From Planctomycetaceae bacterium (lineage in GTDB: Bacteria > Planctomycetota > Planctomycetia > Pirellulales > Pirellulaceae), in the NCBI GenBank assembly GCA_002862265.1, contig PKCQ01000056.1, forward strand, positions 1 to 5,971: DNA of 5,971 nt, given 5' to 3'. The translations under genes and the position numbers were made by a program. A model generated the notes under the pieces. It was not told the DNA's origin. It did not search any database and worked only from the letters and a program-made list of their open reading frames with translations. Of this stretch, positions 1 through 5,971 are shown piece by piece. Each line of letters starts with the position of its first letter. Position 1 is the stretch's first letter.

Positions 1-677
1 GGGTTAAAGCAGGCTTGAGTCAGTGGTGCAATCACTGAAATCAGAAGTGTGACGGTAAGACCAACAAAAACGGGAGCGAGATTGCTCTTTGGTGATTCTC
101 GGTTTCTCTTGTTCCCAAGTGCCATGACAACAAAGGCGAGGATTGCGGTTCCAAAGAGCTCTGCCCAAAACGCCGTAGCATGTGTAACGTGTTTACGAAG
201 CTCCTCGTGTTCTGCCTGAGAATAAGGTTTCTCCGAAAGGCCTCCAGGATTGGGGAAGAATTCTCCGTAACAACTTGCTGTAATCTCGCTGCCTGGCTTC
301 CCTCGCTTGACACCAAACTCTTTCTCCACCGATTCGAGTCTTTTGGAGAAGAGAAGGAATAGTAACGAGGCAGCGAGAAAGGCTCCTAGAAGCTGCCCGG
401 CAATGTAGGGCCCAATTTTCTTCGCGTCGAAATCGTCCCAGATATACATGCAGAGAGTGATAGCTGGGTTGATGTGCGCTCCGCTGATTTGACCAATGCA
501 ATAGATGGCCAGCATGATGGCAACACCCCAGACTACCGCCACTTGCCAAAGCCCGGATTGGGCTCCGAAGGCGACTGCGGCATGTACTGCGCCAAGTCCG
601 AAGAAGATCAGAATGAACGTTCCAATAGCTTCCGCAATGAACAGGTCGCGGAGCGATGCTGAGCGTGATTCAGACAC
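1..677 (-). CDS. MIP-family aquaporin / glycerol facilitator, C-terminus outside the window
   Basis: Inner-membrane channel for water and small neutral solutes such as glycerol. The 225 complete codons start at GTG (677-675), the only usual start after an in-frame TAA 15 bases upstream; no strong ribosome binding site precedes it. Visible segments: helix 1 (about 11-35, with AEAIGTF at 15-21), helix 2 (45-63), the first half-helix with SGAHINPA (NPA at 70-72), helix 3 (88-110), a long loop (111-165) containing FFPNPG (140-145), helix 4 (166-187, with AELFGT echoing helix 1), helix 5 (199-217). The window ends at CFN followed by CC, the start of a Pro codon, exactly where the second NPA motif is expected. 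The internal duplication, the long loop and Trp50, which aligns with GlpF Trp48, favour a glycerol-facilitator-like member over a strict water channel. Substrate is not proven. It lies 91 bases downstream of the helicase gene on the same strand. Family call is firm. Confidence 0.93.
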   Translation of the reverse strand, partial: MSESRSASLRDLFIAEAIGTFILIFFGLGAVHAAVAFGAQSGLWQVAVVWGVAIMLAIYCIGQISGAHINPAITLCMYIWDDFDAKKIGPYIAGQLLGAFLAASLLFLLFSKRLESVEKEFGVKRGKPGSEITASCYGEFFPNPGGLSEKPYSQAEHEELRKHVTHATAFWAELFGTAILAFVVMALGNKRNRESPKSNLAPVFVGLTVTLLISVIAPLTQACFN

Positions 678-712
678 TTGAGTTCTACCGCTTTAGATCG
701 TGATTCTGGTTG

Positions 713-740
713 CCAAGTAGCGTCGGATACGAGCTACTGG
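713..740 (-). other. intercistronic hairpin between helicase and aquaporin genes
   Basis: On the minus strand the transcript would fold CCAGTAGCTCG against CGACGCTACTTGG. This gives 11 base pairs, two single-base bulges and a UAUC tetraloop. It sits 28 bases after the helicase stop and about 35 bases before the aquaporin GTG. No U-tract follows (the next bases are caaccagaatc), so it is not a textbook Rho-independent terminator. It could be an RNA-processing or stability element, a leaky terminator, or a structure in the aquaporin leader. The base pairing is seen directly; any role is inferred. Confidence 0.4.
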
Positions 741-768
741 TAGTCGATGTGCAGGAATCAGATTAACG

Positions 769-2166
769 TCAACGTCGTCTGCCACCTACTTTCCTTGCAG
801 GGAAAAGCCGCTTTTTCTTAGGTTTTTCCTCCAACGGCTCTTCGACAACTGCTTCCACTGGTTCTGGCTCACCAATCAAATCACGTTCGAGTAGCCGGTT
901 GATGTTGGCTTCGATCGCGGTCAACTGCGGACCTTCATCAGCAGTTACGAAAGTGAATGCGATTCCTTCTCTTCCCATCCGCCCTGTCCGACCTACTCGG
1001 TGGACATAGTCTTCGCAGTCGAGCGGAATGTCGTAGTTGATGATGTGCGAGACGGTGGATACGTCGATGCCGCGTCCGACAACATCGGTAGCAACCAAGA
1101 TGTTAACCTTTCCGGCGCGCAGATCATTGAACACCCGGTCTCTACCCCGCTGGTTCATATCGCCATGAATACAGGCCAGTTTGGCTTTGGAAAGCTCGTT
1201 ATGCTTCGCCAAGGATTTTTCGAGGGCCAAATGCAAGCGATCGGTGCCTCGCTTTGTTCGGCAAAAAATGATCGCCTGGCGTGGAATCTCACGTTCGAGC
1301 AGTTTAAGCAACAACTCGTATTTTTCGTTTTGCCGAATGCTAAAGTAACGCTGCTCGATCGTCTCAACTGAGATGTTCTTTCCGGAACAGTCGATGTGCA
1401 CCGGACTCTCTTGATAACGCTTGGTTAGCCGTTGGATTTCAGGAGGCATCGTTGCGCTAAGCAGCATGGTCTGCCGATCTTTGGGGCAGGACCGCAGGAT
1501 TCTTTCGATTGCTGGGCGAAATCCGATGTCCAACATGCGATCTGCTTCATCCAGAACTACGCACCAGAGATCATGAGTCTTGAAGGTTCTACGTTGGATG
1601 TGATCGAAGACCCGACCTGGTGTGCCAACGACAATTTGAGTGCCTTCTTGCAGTTGCCGAATCTGGCGGCGCATGTGTTTGCCACCGGCCAAAACCGTGA
1701 TCGCCGTCTTGCACCCATGAGCGAGCTTGCACATCTCTTGATACACTTGCTCGGCCAACTCGCGGGTGGGCACCAAGACGAGTGCTTGCGGATTCCTGCA
1801 CTCACTCAGCGGATCGAGTAACTCAAGAATTGGAATGGAGAACGCAGCGGTTTTTCCCGTACCAGTTCTCGCTTGTCCAATAACGTCGTGTCCGTCGAGT
1901 GCGGGTGGGATCAATTGGGCTTGGATCGGAGACGGAGTTTCGTAGCCGCCTCGCTTGAGAGCTCGGCGCATCACTTTCGAGAGGTCTAGGTCTGCAAAAC
2001 CGACTTCGGCTGCAGCCTGCGACTCCTCTGGGGAGCTGGTAGATTGCAAAATAAATCCAATGTATGTGGTTCCATGAACGAAAATCTTTCGTGCAAAGAC
2101 TTCGGCCTCCACACGGATCTTCTTCCACTCCAGCCCAAACAGAATGCGCCATCTAGGGCGGACCAA
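769..2166 (-). CDS. DEAD-box ATP-dependent RNA helicase
   Basis: ATP-driven cytoplasmic helicase that unwinds or remodels RNA duplexes. All family motifs are present and in order (numbered from the TTG at 2166): aromatic Phe57 and the Q motif GYETPSPIQ (74-82), motif I ARTGTGKT (99-106), Ia PTREL (133-137), GG (161-162), Ib TPGR (182-185), II DEAD (206-209), III SAT (237-239), IV region IIFCRT (299-304), V ATDVVGRGIDV (359-369), VI HRVGRTGR (389-396). A short acidic linker and a basic tail (KPKKKRLFPARK, then GGRRR) end the protein and may contact RNA. At 465 residues it is a compact RhlE/CsdA-like form; the subfamily cannot be named safely. The start is uncertain. TTG 2166 directly follows a stop; GTG at 2112 and TTG at 2049 are alternatives, and codons 1-40 do not look like helicase sequence. 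The first in-frame ATG lies inside the Q-motif region and is too late. Stop is TGA at 769. Confidence 0.96.
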   Translation of the reverse strand: MVRPRWRILFGLEWKKIRVEAEVFARKIFVHGTTYIGFILQSTSSPEESQAAAEVGFADLDLSKVMRRALKRGGYETPSPIQAQLIPPALDGHDVIGQARTGTGKTAAFSIPILELLDPLSECRNPQALVLVPTRELAEQVYQEMCKLAHGCKTAITVLAGGKHMRRQIRQLQEGTQIVVGTPGRVFDHIQRRTFKTHDLWCVVLDEADRMLDIGFRPAIERILRSCPKDRQTMLLSATMPPEIQRLTKRYQESPVHIDCSGKNISVETIEQRYFSIRQNEKYELLLKLLEREIPRQAIIFCRTKRGTDRLHLALEKSLAKHNELSKAKLACIHGDMNQRGRDRVFNDLRAGKVNILVATDVVGRGIDVSTVSHIINYDIPLDCEDYVHRVGRTGRMGREGIAFTFVTADEGPQLTAIEANINRLLERDLIGEPEPVEAVVEEPLEEKPKKKRLFPARKVGGRRR

Positions 2167-2560
2167 TCAATCCAAAAAAGCTCTTTCGGCAAGGATCGCC
2201 GCTGCTGTTTCCACGGCCCGATGCGATCAAACTGATTGACACGCCACCCGTTCAGCTATGGGGGTCCTCAGTTCAGTCGCTTCAGGCCGCAAAAGCACTG
2301 GAAAAGTTGATGCGAACAACTTGTGCGGGAGTCGAAGAGACCTGCTGTTCGACGAGACCATTCCAGCCAAACAAGCTCTACTGTTCATGTAGATCCTAGA
2401 CGGAATTGGCAAACAATGTCACTACCTATTGTGTGAAATCAGCGTTGCGGGTGAAATAATCCCGCGTCCTCGCATGAGCAGCTTGCCCATTCTTCGGGCT
2501 GGGCCCATTCTTGGGTGAACGTCCCGGTCTACAAACCCTCGTCTCTATATTGAGTAGCCT
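2167..2560. other. divergent intergenic region, no supported gene
   Basis: This 394-base stretch separates the minus-strand helicase from the plus-strand HEAT-repeat gene, so promoters for both should lie here. I find no convincing paired -35/-10 boxes. A perfect TTGACA on the plus strand (2236-2241) has no good partner, and TATATT at 2546-2551 lies too close to the ATG at 2561 for a normal leader and lacks a -35. A 6-base inverted repeat (GTCGAA 2331-2336 / TTCGAC 2348-2353) is marginal. The short open frames here have no protein-like composition. Because the helicase start is unsure, the region may extend left to about 2113 or 2050. Confidence 0.5.
2485..2516 (+). repeat. short direct repeat with small hairpins upstream of the HEAT-repeat gene
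   Basis: GCCCATTCTT occurs at 2485-2494 and again at 2503-2512, an 18-base period. Each copy can form a small stem: GCCC with GGGC (2485-2488 / 2496-2499), and GCCCA with TGGGT (2503-2507 / 2512-2516, including one G-T pair). The junction also contains the palindrome TGGGCCCA (2500-2507). It ends about 45 bases before the ATG at 2561, so it could be a regulator site or a leader structure. Two copies only, so chance is not excluded. Confidence 0.35.
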
Positions 2561-4108
2561 ATGAGTTCCGAGCATTGGATCCACAACTTACTGCCATGGC
2601 TCGCATCTCCACAAGCTAGTCAGCTGGATGAAGCGTGTCAGCAGGGATTGATGCAAGCTGACTACTTGGAGCTGGAATCCTTGTTGGGGGTGCTAGAGCA
2701 TCAGATTGGGAACATCGCTCCAGGCAGCTCACATCCGCAGCTAGTGTTCCAGCTCATGGCAGCGCGGGTCAAGCAGCTTCTGGAAGAGACTCCCGAGGCA
2801 CCCATCTTGGACTCTCGACAAGTTGCAAACGTTTACGAACAGCTTGTGGTTGCAAAGCATAACGCAGCAGCTGCCCATCTGCTTCAGGTCTTGGCAATTC
2901 AAGCTGATGCCGAATCGCTACTCGCTTTGGTGGAAACATTGCAAGAATTGCCACCGGAAGACTGGCAATCCGTAGGGTTAGCCCTGAGCCCACTTTGGTC
3001 GGCCAAACCAGATGCACTTACGGAGTTTTTTGAACAACTGGACGATGGCTTTTTGCAGCCGTCGACAACCGCCGTACTTCTGGACCTTGCGAATTATTCG
3101 GTCCGCAAGGGGATTTTAGAAACGCATCCCTGGGCTGCACGTGCCGAGCAGCTTAGCCAGCTTTTGCAACAAGTCATTTACCGGCTTCGGCAACTCGAAA
3201 AAGAACCCCGGGAATTCGGTGATACGGTCGAAGTCGTACAGCAGGCGTTGGCAGACAGCCTAGCATTGACTGTGTCATTATGTGACTGTCTCGGGCAAAT
3301 CGCGAATTTCATTGCTAAGGAACCGTTGATTGACGCTCTGACGTTATCACACCGGAGAATTCAGACTGAAGCCGCCGCAGCACTGGCTCGACTCGAGGTG
3401 GACGAAGGCAAGGAACGCTTGATTGCCCTGAGCCACGATGCGGCAGCCCGAGGGCGAGTCTTAGCGTATGCCGAGGAGCTCGGACTGATGGAAGCCATTC
3501 CGGAAGAGTACCGAACGCTTCAAGCCGCCGCCGAATCGGAGCTGGCTTCATGGCTAGCAGACCCTGCTCAATTTGGGATCGCGCCACAGGAGATTGAGCT
3601 CATTGAGCATCGAACTCAGTACTGGCCGAGTTACGAAGAGCCGAGAGATTGTTATCTGTTTCGATTTACCTACAGCATGCCTCAGGGGCCGATGCATAAT
3701 ATTGCCATCTGTGGGCCATTAACGCATTGCTTCCAGACGGACGTGTCTTCGTTACCAGTCGAAGACATGTTCTCCGTCTTTGCTGGATGGCAAGCTGAGC
3801 ACGAAGAGATCTTCGAAGTGCCTGCAGATCAATTGAACGAGACGCAGCAGATCGAGTCGGAACGCATGCAGCAGTACTTGCAATCGCTGGGCTATGAGTC
3901 CGCCAAGCCAATAGCGCTGACTTTGTTTTTCGGTGAGACTGCCCTGATTGGCACTGCGGAGAAGGCTGGACAAGAGTGGATTGTTCTCACCGATGGGAAT
4001 GAGCTGCTCAGCTACCCCAGCTCAAATCGCGATCCGAAGGCGCTCAATCCTGAGATCGTACTGTGTCTCTTCCGAGGAAGAAAACTGCTGCGAACCTTCA
4101 ACGGCTGA
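2561..4108 (+). CDS. HEAT-repeat-like helical protein with an unrecognised C-terminal domain
   Basis: A 515-residue protein with no signal peptide or membrane segment, so probably cytoplasmic. Residues 1-330 are almost wholly alpha-helical, Leu/Ala/Gln/Glu-rich and built from paired helices. The clearest HEAT-type unit is around 255-310, with alternating helices such as RRIQTEAAAALARLEV and ARGRVLAYAEELG. Such solenoids usually act as protein-binding scaffolds. Residues about 340-515 differ: they are mixed strand/helix and aromatic-rich, with blocks PSYEEPRDCYLFRFTY (356-371), NIAICGPLTHCF (380-391) and VFAGWQAEHEEIFEV (406-420), then a strand-rich end (450-515). I do not recognise this domain and assign no function. 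ATG 2561 begins just after an in-frame TAG (2555-2557: tag cct atg) and has no clear Shine-Dalgarno. The even amino-acid use and full-length open frame show a real gene. The neighbours give no functional clue. Planctomycetes carry many HEAT-repeat proteins, which fits but does not identify it. Confidence 0.88.
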   Translation: MSSEHWIHNLLPWLASPQASQLDEACQQGLMQADYLELESLLGVLEHQIGNIAPGSSHPQLVFQLMAARVKQLLEETPEAPILDSRQVANVYEQLVVAKHNAAAAHLLQVLAIQADAESLLALVETLQELPPEDWQSVGLALSPLWSAKPDALTEFFEQLDDGFLQPSTTAVLLDLANYSVRKGILETHPWAARAEQLSQLLQQVIYRLRQLEKEPREFGDTVEVVQQALADSLALTVSLCDCLGQIANFIAKEPLIDALTLSHRRIQTEAAAALARLEVDEGKERLIALSHDAAARGRVLAYAEELGLMEAIPEEYRTLQAAAESELASWLADPAQFGIAPQEIELIEHRTQYWPSYEEPRDCYLFRFTYSMPQGPMHNIAICGPLTHCFQTDVSSLPVEDMFSVFAGWQAEHEEIFEVPADQLNETQQIESERMQQYLQSLGYESAKPIALTLFFGETALIGTAEKAGQEWIVLTDGNELLSYPSSNRDPKALNPEIVLCLFRGRKLLRTFNG

Positions 4109-4412
4109 AGCTTCTCGTAGCTGAATTCATGGCTCTTCAAATTGAAACGCGTGGCTGAGTTGCCATGGCTGCATTGTCACTGTGGCGTGCCGGATTCGAT
4201 TGTTCAAGGTATCTCCACGTGTGTGCGCAGACGTTAGTGTCCGATTCTACGGCAGTAAGATTCAGACCTATTAAGCATCATTACCTCATTTGCGGCTCCA
4301 ATGCTTGCGTGTGTATTACACCCCATTGGGAGGGTTCGCGTCAATCGAATTAACTTCGATCCATCCGCTCTCTGATGTTGGCGAAATCCCTCGGTACGCT
4401 ACCAGCTGCTCG
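4109..4412. other. intergenic region before the HD-GYP gene, no supported gene
   Basis: This stretch follows the stop of the HEAT-repeat gene. Its open frames are short and their translations are rich in Cys, His, Arg and Ser without domain pattern, so I call none. No tRNA, terminator with a U-tract, or clear operator is visible. One weak sigma70-like pair, TTGCGG (4290-4295) and TATTAC (4314-4319) with 18-base spacing, is a possible promoter for the downstream gene. It is at about chance level. Confidence 0.45.
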
Positions 4413-4528
4413 ATGATAAGCCAACCAATATGCAAGAATCGAACGCCGCTAGTTCTGCTTTTGGTGGAGCGCAATGCATCTGCGTGTAAGCTGGCATTTT
4501 TCTTTTCTCAAACCTGCCTCGACAACGA
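4413..4528 (+). pseudogene. possible broken 5' end of the HD-GYP gene (lost first membrane helix)
   Basis: The HD-GYP frame stays open upstream of its TTG start back to a TAA at 4487-4489, reading AGIFLFSNLPRQRLQ, which resembles the end of a membrane helix followed by an amphipathic helix. Before the TAA the same frame reads FGGAQCICV. Just before that, another frame opening at ATG 4413 reads MISQPICKNRTPLVLLL. Joined by one frame change near the T-run at 4459-4462 and by reading through the TAA, these pieces give a basic N-terminus and a hydrophobic span of about 23 residues. That is what the downstream protein lacks. It would require two lesions, or sequence errors, so the call is tentative. 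A chance hydrophobic stretch is the alternative. Confidence 0.3.
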
Positions 4529-5812
4529 TTGCAAGGCTCGTTGGCTGAGGCCATCCAACGCAACAACCAACAGATTGCACACCACGCAGCTGTGTTCTGT
4601 CGCGAACTGGTTGTCGACGGTGCAAGTGAGCTCGATTGGGACCAGCTATCCACTTTGCTCGAAAAAATCCTAGTGACCAATAACGGTTCCGTCTGCTTGT
4701 TCTCGCCGAAAACGATTCGAATAGCTTGCCAGAAGCAATTCGAGTCAGAGTGGGAATCCTACCTTTCGAAACACTTCCTCACGTTGCAGTCGAAAATGGC
4801 GTTGGACGAACGGGCAAGCACGCTGGATATCGGCACGCATCTTGTTGCCATTGAGCGGATCCCTGAAACCGGTTTGTTGGTTCTCGCTGTCCAGAATAAG
4901 GCGAGCATTTTCAAACAGACCGAAGCAACGTTACGACCAGTGTTCGCTTTGGCGTACGTGTTTGTGTTGATCGTGGTTTGTTTGACCGCCGCGGCAGCAA
5001 CTGTTGTCATAGGTCGATACGAGCACCGTCTTTCGACGTCAAACCAAAATCTTGAGAGACAGGTCGAACAGCGTACCAAGTCGCTCAAGCGTACGAGAAA
5101 CGCGACGATCTTTGGCTTGGCGAAGCTTGCTGACTCGAGAGATTCGGACACCGGCGACCACCTCGATCGAATCCGTTCTTTTGTAACGATCCTTGCGAAA
5201 GGTCTGCAGCAAACTTTGCCAGATTTTTCCAACGAGTACATTGATACGCTCGGAGTTGCCTCTTCACTACACGATATTGGCAAGGTTGGAATTCCGGATT
5301 CGGTTCTCCTAAAGCCAAGTCGATTGGCCCCCGAAGAACGAGCCGTGATGGAGACGCACGCCGAACTGGGCGCGGAGTGCATTGCCGCTATCATCGAACG
5401 CCTTGGGGAAGACGATTTTTTAACCGTAGCGCACGAAATTGCCTTGTCGCATCATGAAAAGTACGACGGGACCGGCTATCCGGCGAAATTGCAGGGCAAT
5501 GAGATTCCAATCAGCGCGCGTATCGTTGCTTTGGCGGATGTCTATGATGCACTGGTTAGCCCTCGCGTCTACAAGCGACCAATGACGCGCAAACAGGCTC
5601 GGGAAATCATCCTCGAAGGTGCTGGGCAGCACTTTGATCCGACGATTGTTTTGGCTTTCTTGGATTGTGAATCAGAATTCATCGAGATTACCGAGCGGCT
5701 TCATGCCTCGATTGAGGAAACTGCCCAATCGCACGAAGACCATCCTACAGCTCCTTCGGGAGATGCGGTTGCGGCTGTTCAACCGGCTGTGATGCTGTCG
5801 ACAAGACCCTAA
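4529..5812 (+). CDS. membrane-anchored HD-GYP cyclic-di-GMP phosphodiesterase with extracytoplasmic sensor-like region
   Basis: Expected to hydrolyse the second messenger cyclic-di-GMP, lowering its level and so favouring motility over biofilm. Order: a Cache/PAS-like region (about 1-130), with NNGSVCLFSP (51-60) and IPETGLLVLAVQ (111-122); one membrane helix (about 137-162); a coiled-coil linker (166-190, LERQVEQRTKSLKR); the HD-GYP domain (about 192-385); a low-complexity tail (396-427). Catalytic and metal residues are in place: DSDTGDH (205-211), HD at 248-249 in SLHDIGKVGIPD, His277, HH at 308-309, GTGYP (314-318) and Asp337 in ADVYDAL, followed by SPRVYKRPMT (344-353). At the position often held by a third-metal Glu (Glu185 in PmGH) this protein has Asp207. 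The 427-residue frame starts at TTG 4529, which has no ribosome binding site and leaves the protein without a first membrane helix, so the start is probably wrong or the 5' end damaged. Domain call is firm. Confidence 0.93.
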   Translation: MQGSLAEAIQRNNQQIAHHAAVFCRELVVDGASELDWDQLSTLLEKILVTNNGSVCLFSPKTIRIACQKQFESEWESYLSKHFLTLQSKMALDERASTLDIGTHLVAIERIPETGLLVLAVQNKASIFKQTEATLRPVFALAYVFVLIVVCLTAAAATVVIGRYEHRLSTSNQNLERQVEQRTKSLKRTRNATIFGLAKLADSRDSDTGDHLDRIRSFVTILAKGLQQTLPDFSNEYIDTLGVASSLHDIGKVGIPDSVLLKPSRLAPEERAVMETHAELGAECIAAIIERLGEDDFLTVAHEIALSHHEKYDGTGYPAKLQGNEIPISARIVALADVYDALVSPRVYKRPMTRKQAREIILEGAGQHFDPTIVLAFLDCESEFIEITERLHASIEETAQSHEDHPTAPSGDAVAAVQPAVMLSTRP

Positions 5813-5850
5813 GCCTTGCCGACAACTGCAATGAATCATCTGAGCGGAAA

Positions 5851-5865
5851 TCGATAGGCTATCGA
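5851..5865 (-). terminator. small hairpin over the stop of the right-edge minus-strand gene, weak terminator candidate
   Basis: TCGATA (5851-5856) pairs with TATCGA (5860-5865) around the three-base loop GGC. On the minus strand the stem overlaps the TAG stop (5861-5859) and is followed by TTTCCGC, a very short T-run. It lies between convergent genes, where terminators are expected, but the six-pair A/T-rich stem and poor T-run make it weak. In the plus direction no T-run follows. Confidence 0.25.
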
Positions 5866-5971
5866 GAGAATCTTCGACGACGCTCTTCTTCTAGATCCTC
5901 AAACGCATCCAGCCAGATGTTGGAGCCTGATTCTGTGAAGCCTTCGCCCTCACCACTCGCCTGCATGTCAT
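5859..5971 (-). CDS. C-terminal end of an unidentified minus-strand protein, 5' part outside the window
   Basis: Thirty-six codons are open from the window edge to TAG at 5861-5859. They read DMQASGEGEGFTESG, then SNIWLDAFEDLEEERRRRFSR in two parts: a Gly/Ser/Glu-rich stretch followed by an acidic-then-basic helix (FEDLEEERRRR). This is typical of a real protein tail. The frame is in register with the edge and convergent with the HD-GYP gene, leaving 46 bases between stops. An ATG at 5966 could make it a 35-residue ORF, but a larger gene running off the edge is more likely. Too little is visible to name a family. The other two minus-strand frames close within the same span, one of them at once, which is modest support. 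Confidence 0.45.
   Translation of the reverse strand, partial: DMQASGEGEGFTESGSNIWLDAFEDLEEERRRRFSR

Noticed and set aside
193..549. Minus-strand 118-codon open frame inside the aquaporin gene
   Set aside because: It is in a different frame from the NPA-containing channel protein, which is clearly the real product.
1000..1821. Plus-strand open frames of about 120-130 codons opposite the helicase gene (1000-1371 and 1432-1821)
   Set aside because: They are antisense to conserved helicase motifs, and their translations lack domain character. The helicase explains the open frame.
2236..2262. TTGACA -35 box with TATGGG as -10
   Set aside because: The spacing is 15 bases, the -10 is poor, and it is about 300 bases from the gene it would serve.
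2227..2412. Minus-strand 61-codon frame upstream of the helicase
   Set aside because: There is no start signal and no domain-like composition; it fits chance in the intergenic region.
4096..4110. CTTCA/TGAAG hairpin over the stop of the HEAT-repeat gene as a terminator
   Set aside because: It has only five pairs and no T-run follows; it is likely chance.
4165..4353. Plus-strand 62-codon frame in the 4109-4412 gap
   Set aside because: The translation is rich in Cys, His and Arg with no family likeness, and nothing supports translation.
4496..4502. Programmed -1 frameshift site (A TTT TTC) that would join the frame from ATG 4413 to the HD-GYP frame
   Set aside because: The first base breaks the slippery consensus, and joining there leaves charged residues (VERNASACK) in the middle of the supposed membrane helix. 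No clear downstream stem was seen.
4759..5394. Minus-strand 211-codon open frame opposite the HD-GYP gene
   Set aside because: It is the antisense image of a well-conserved domain, with an Arg/Ser/Cys-rich translation and no recognisable pattern.
1..5971. CRISPR array, tRNA, rRNA, insertion sequence or prophage genes
   Set aside because: No repeated spacer pattern, cloverleaf, rRNA signature, transposase or terminal inverted repeats were seen.

Overview
The window is 5,971 bases of moderate-GC bacterial DNA. It reads most easily as a chromosomal piece of a planctomycete, probably of the Pirellula/Rhodopirellula kind. This is a judgement from overall style, not from a search: GTG and TTG starts, no clear Shine-Dalgarno sequences, loosely packed genes, and a large HEAT-repeat protein of unknown function of a sort I associate with that group. 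There is no sign of phage, insertion sequence, CRISPR array, tRNA or rRNA.

Layout. Positions 1-677 (minus) hold most of a glycerol-facilitator-type aquaporin (MIP family), cut by the window edge inside its second NPA motif. After a 91-base gap with a good hairpin, 769-2166 (minus) is a complete DEAD-box RNA helicase. The two are on the same strand, with the helicase upstream. Positions 2167-2560 are a divergent intergenic region with no gene that I can support. It contains a short direct repeat 45-75 bases before the next gene. Positions 2561-4108 (plus) encode a 515-residue alpha-helical, HEAT-repeat-like protein with a distinct, unrecognised C-terminal domain. Positions 4109-4528 look mostly non-coding, but the last ~115 bases resemble the broken start of the next gene. 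Positions 4529-5812 (plus) encode a membrane-anchored HD-GYP cyclic-di-GMP phosphodiesterase with all core catalytic motifs. At the right edge, 5859-5971 (minus) appears to be the C-terminal end of a further gene, convergent with the HD-GYP gene, with a small hairpin over its stop codon.

The genes do not form an obvious single pathway. The helicase (RNA remodelling) and the aquaporin (water/glycerol flux) might be co-transcribed; both families are often linked to cold or osmotic stress, but that link is inference here. The HD-GYP protein is a one-component signalling enzyme that would lower cyclic-di-GMP in response to an extracytoplasmic cue. I do not see a new multi-gene system. The points most worth checking are the disrupted or misread N-terminus of the HD-GYP gene and the unassigned C-terminal domain of the HEAT-repeat protein.
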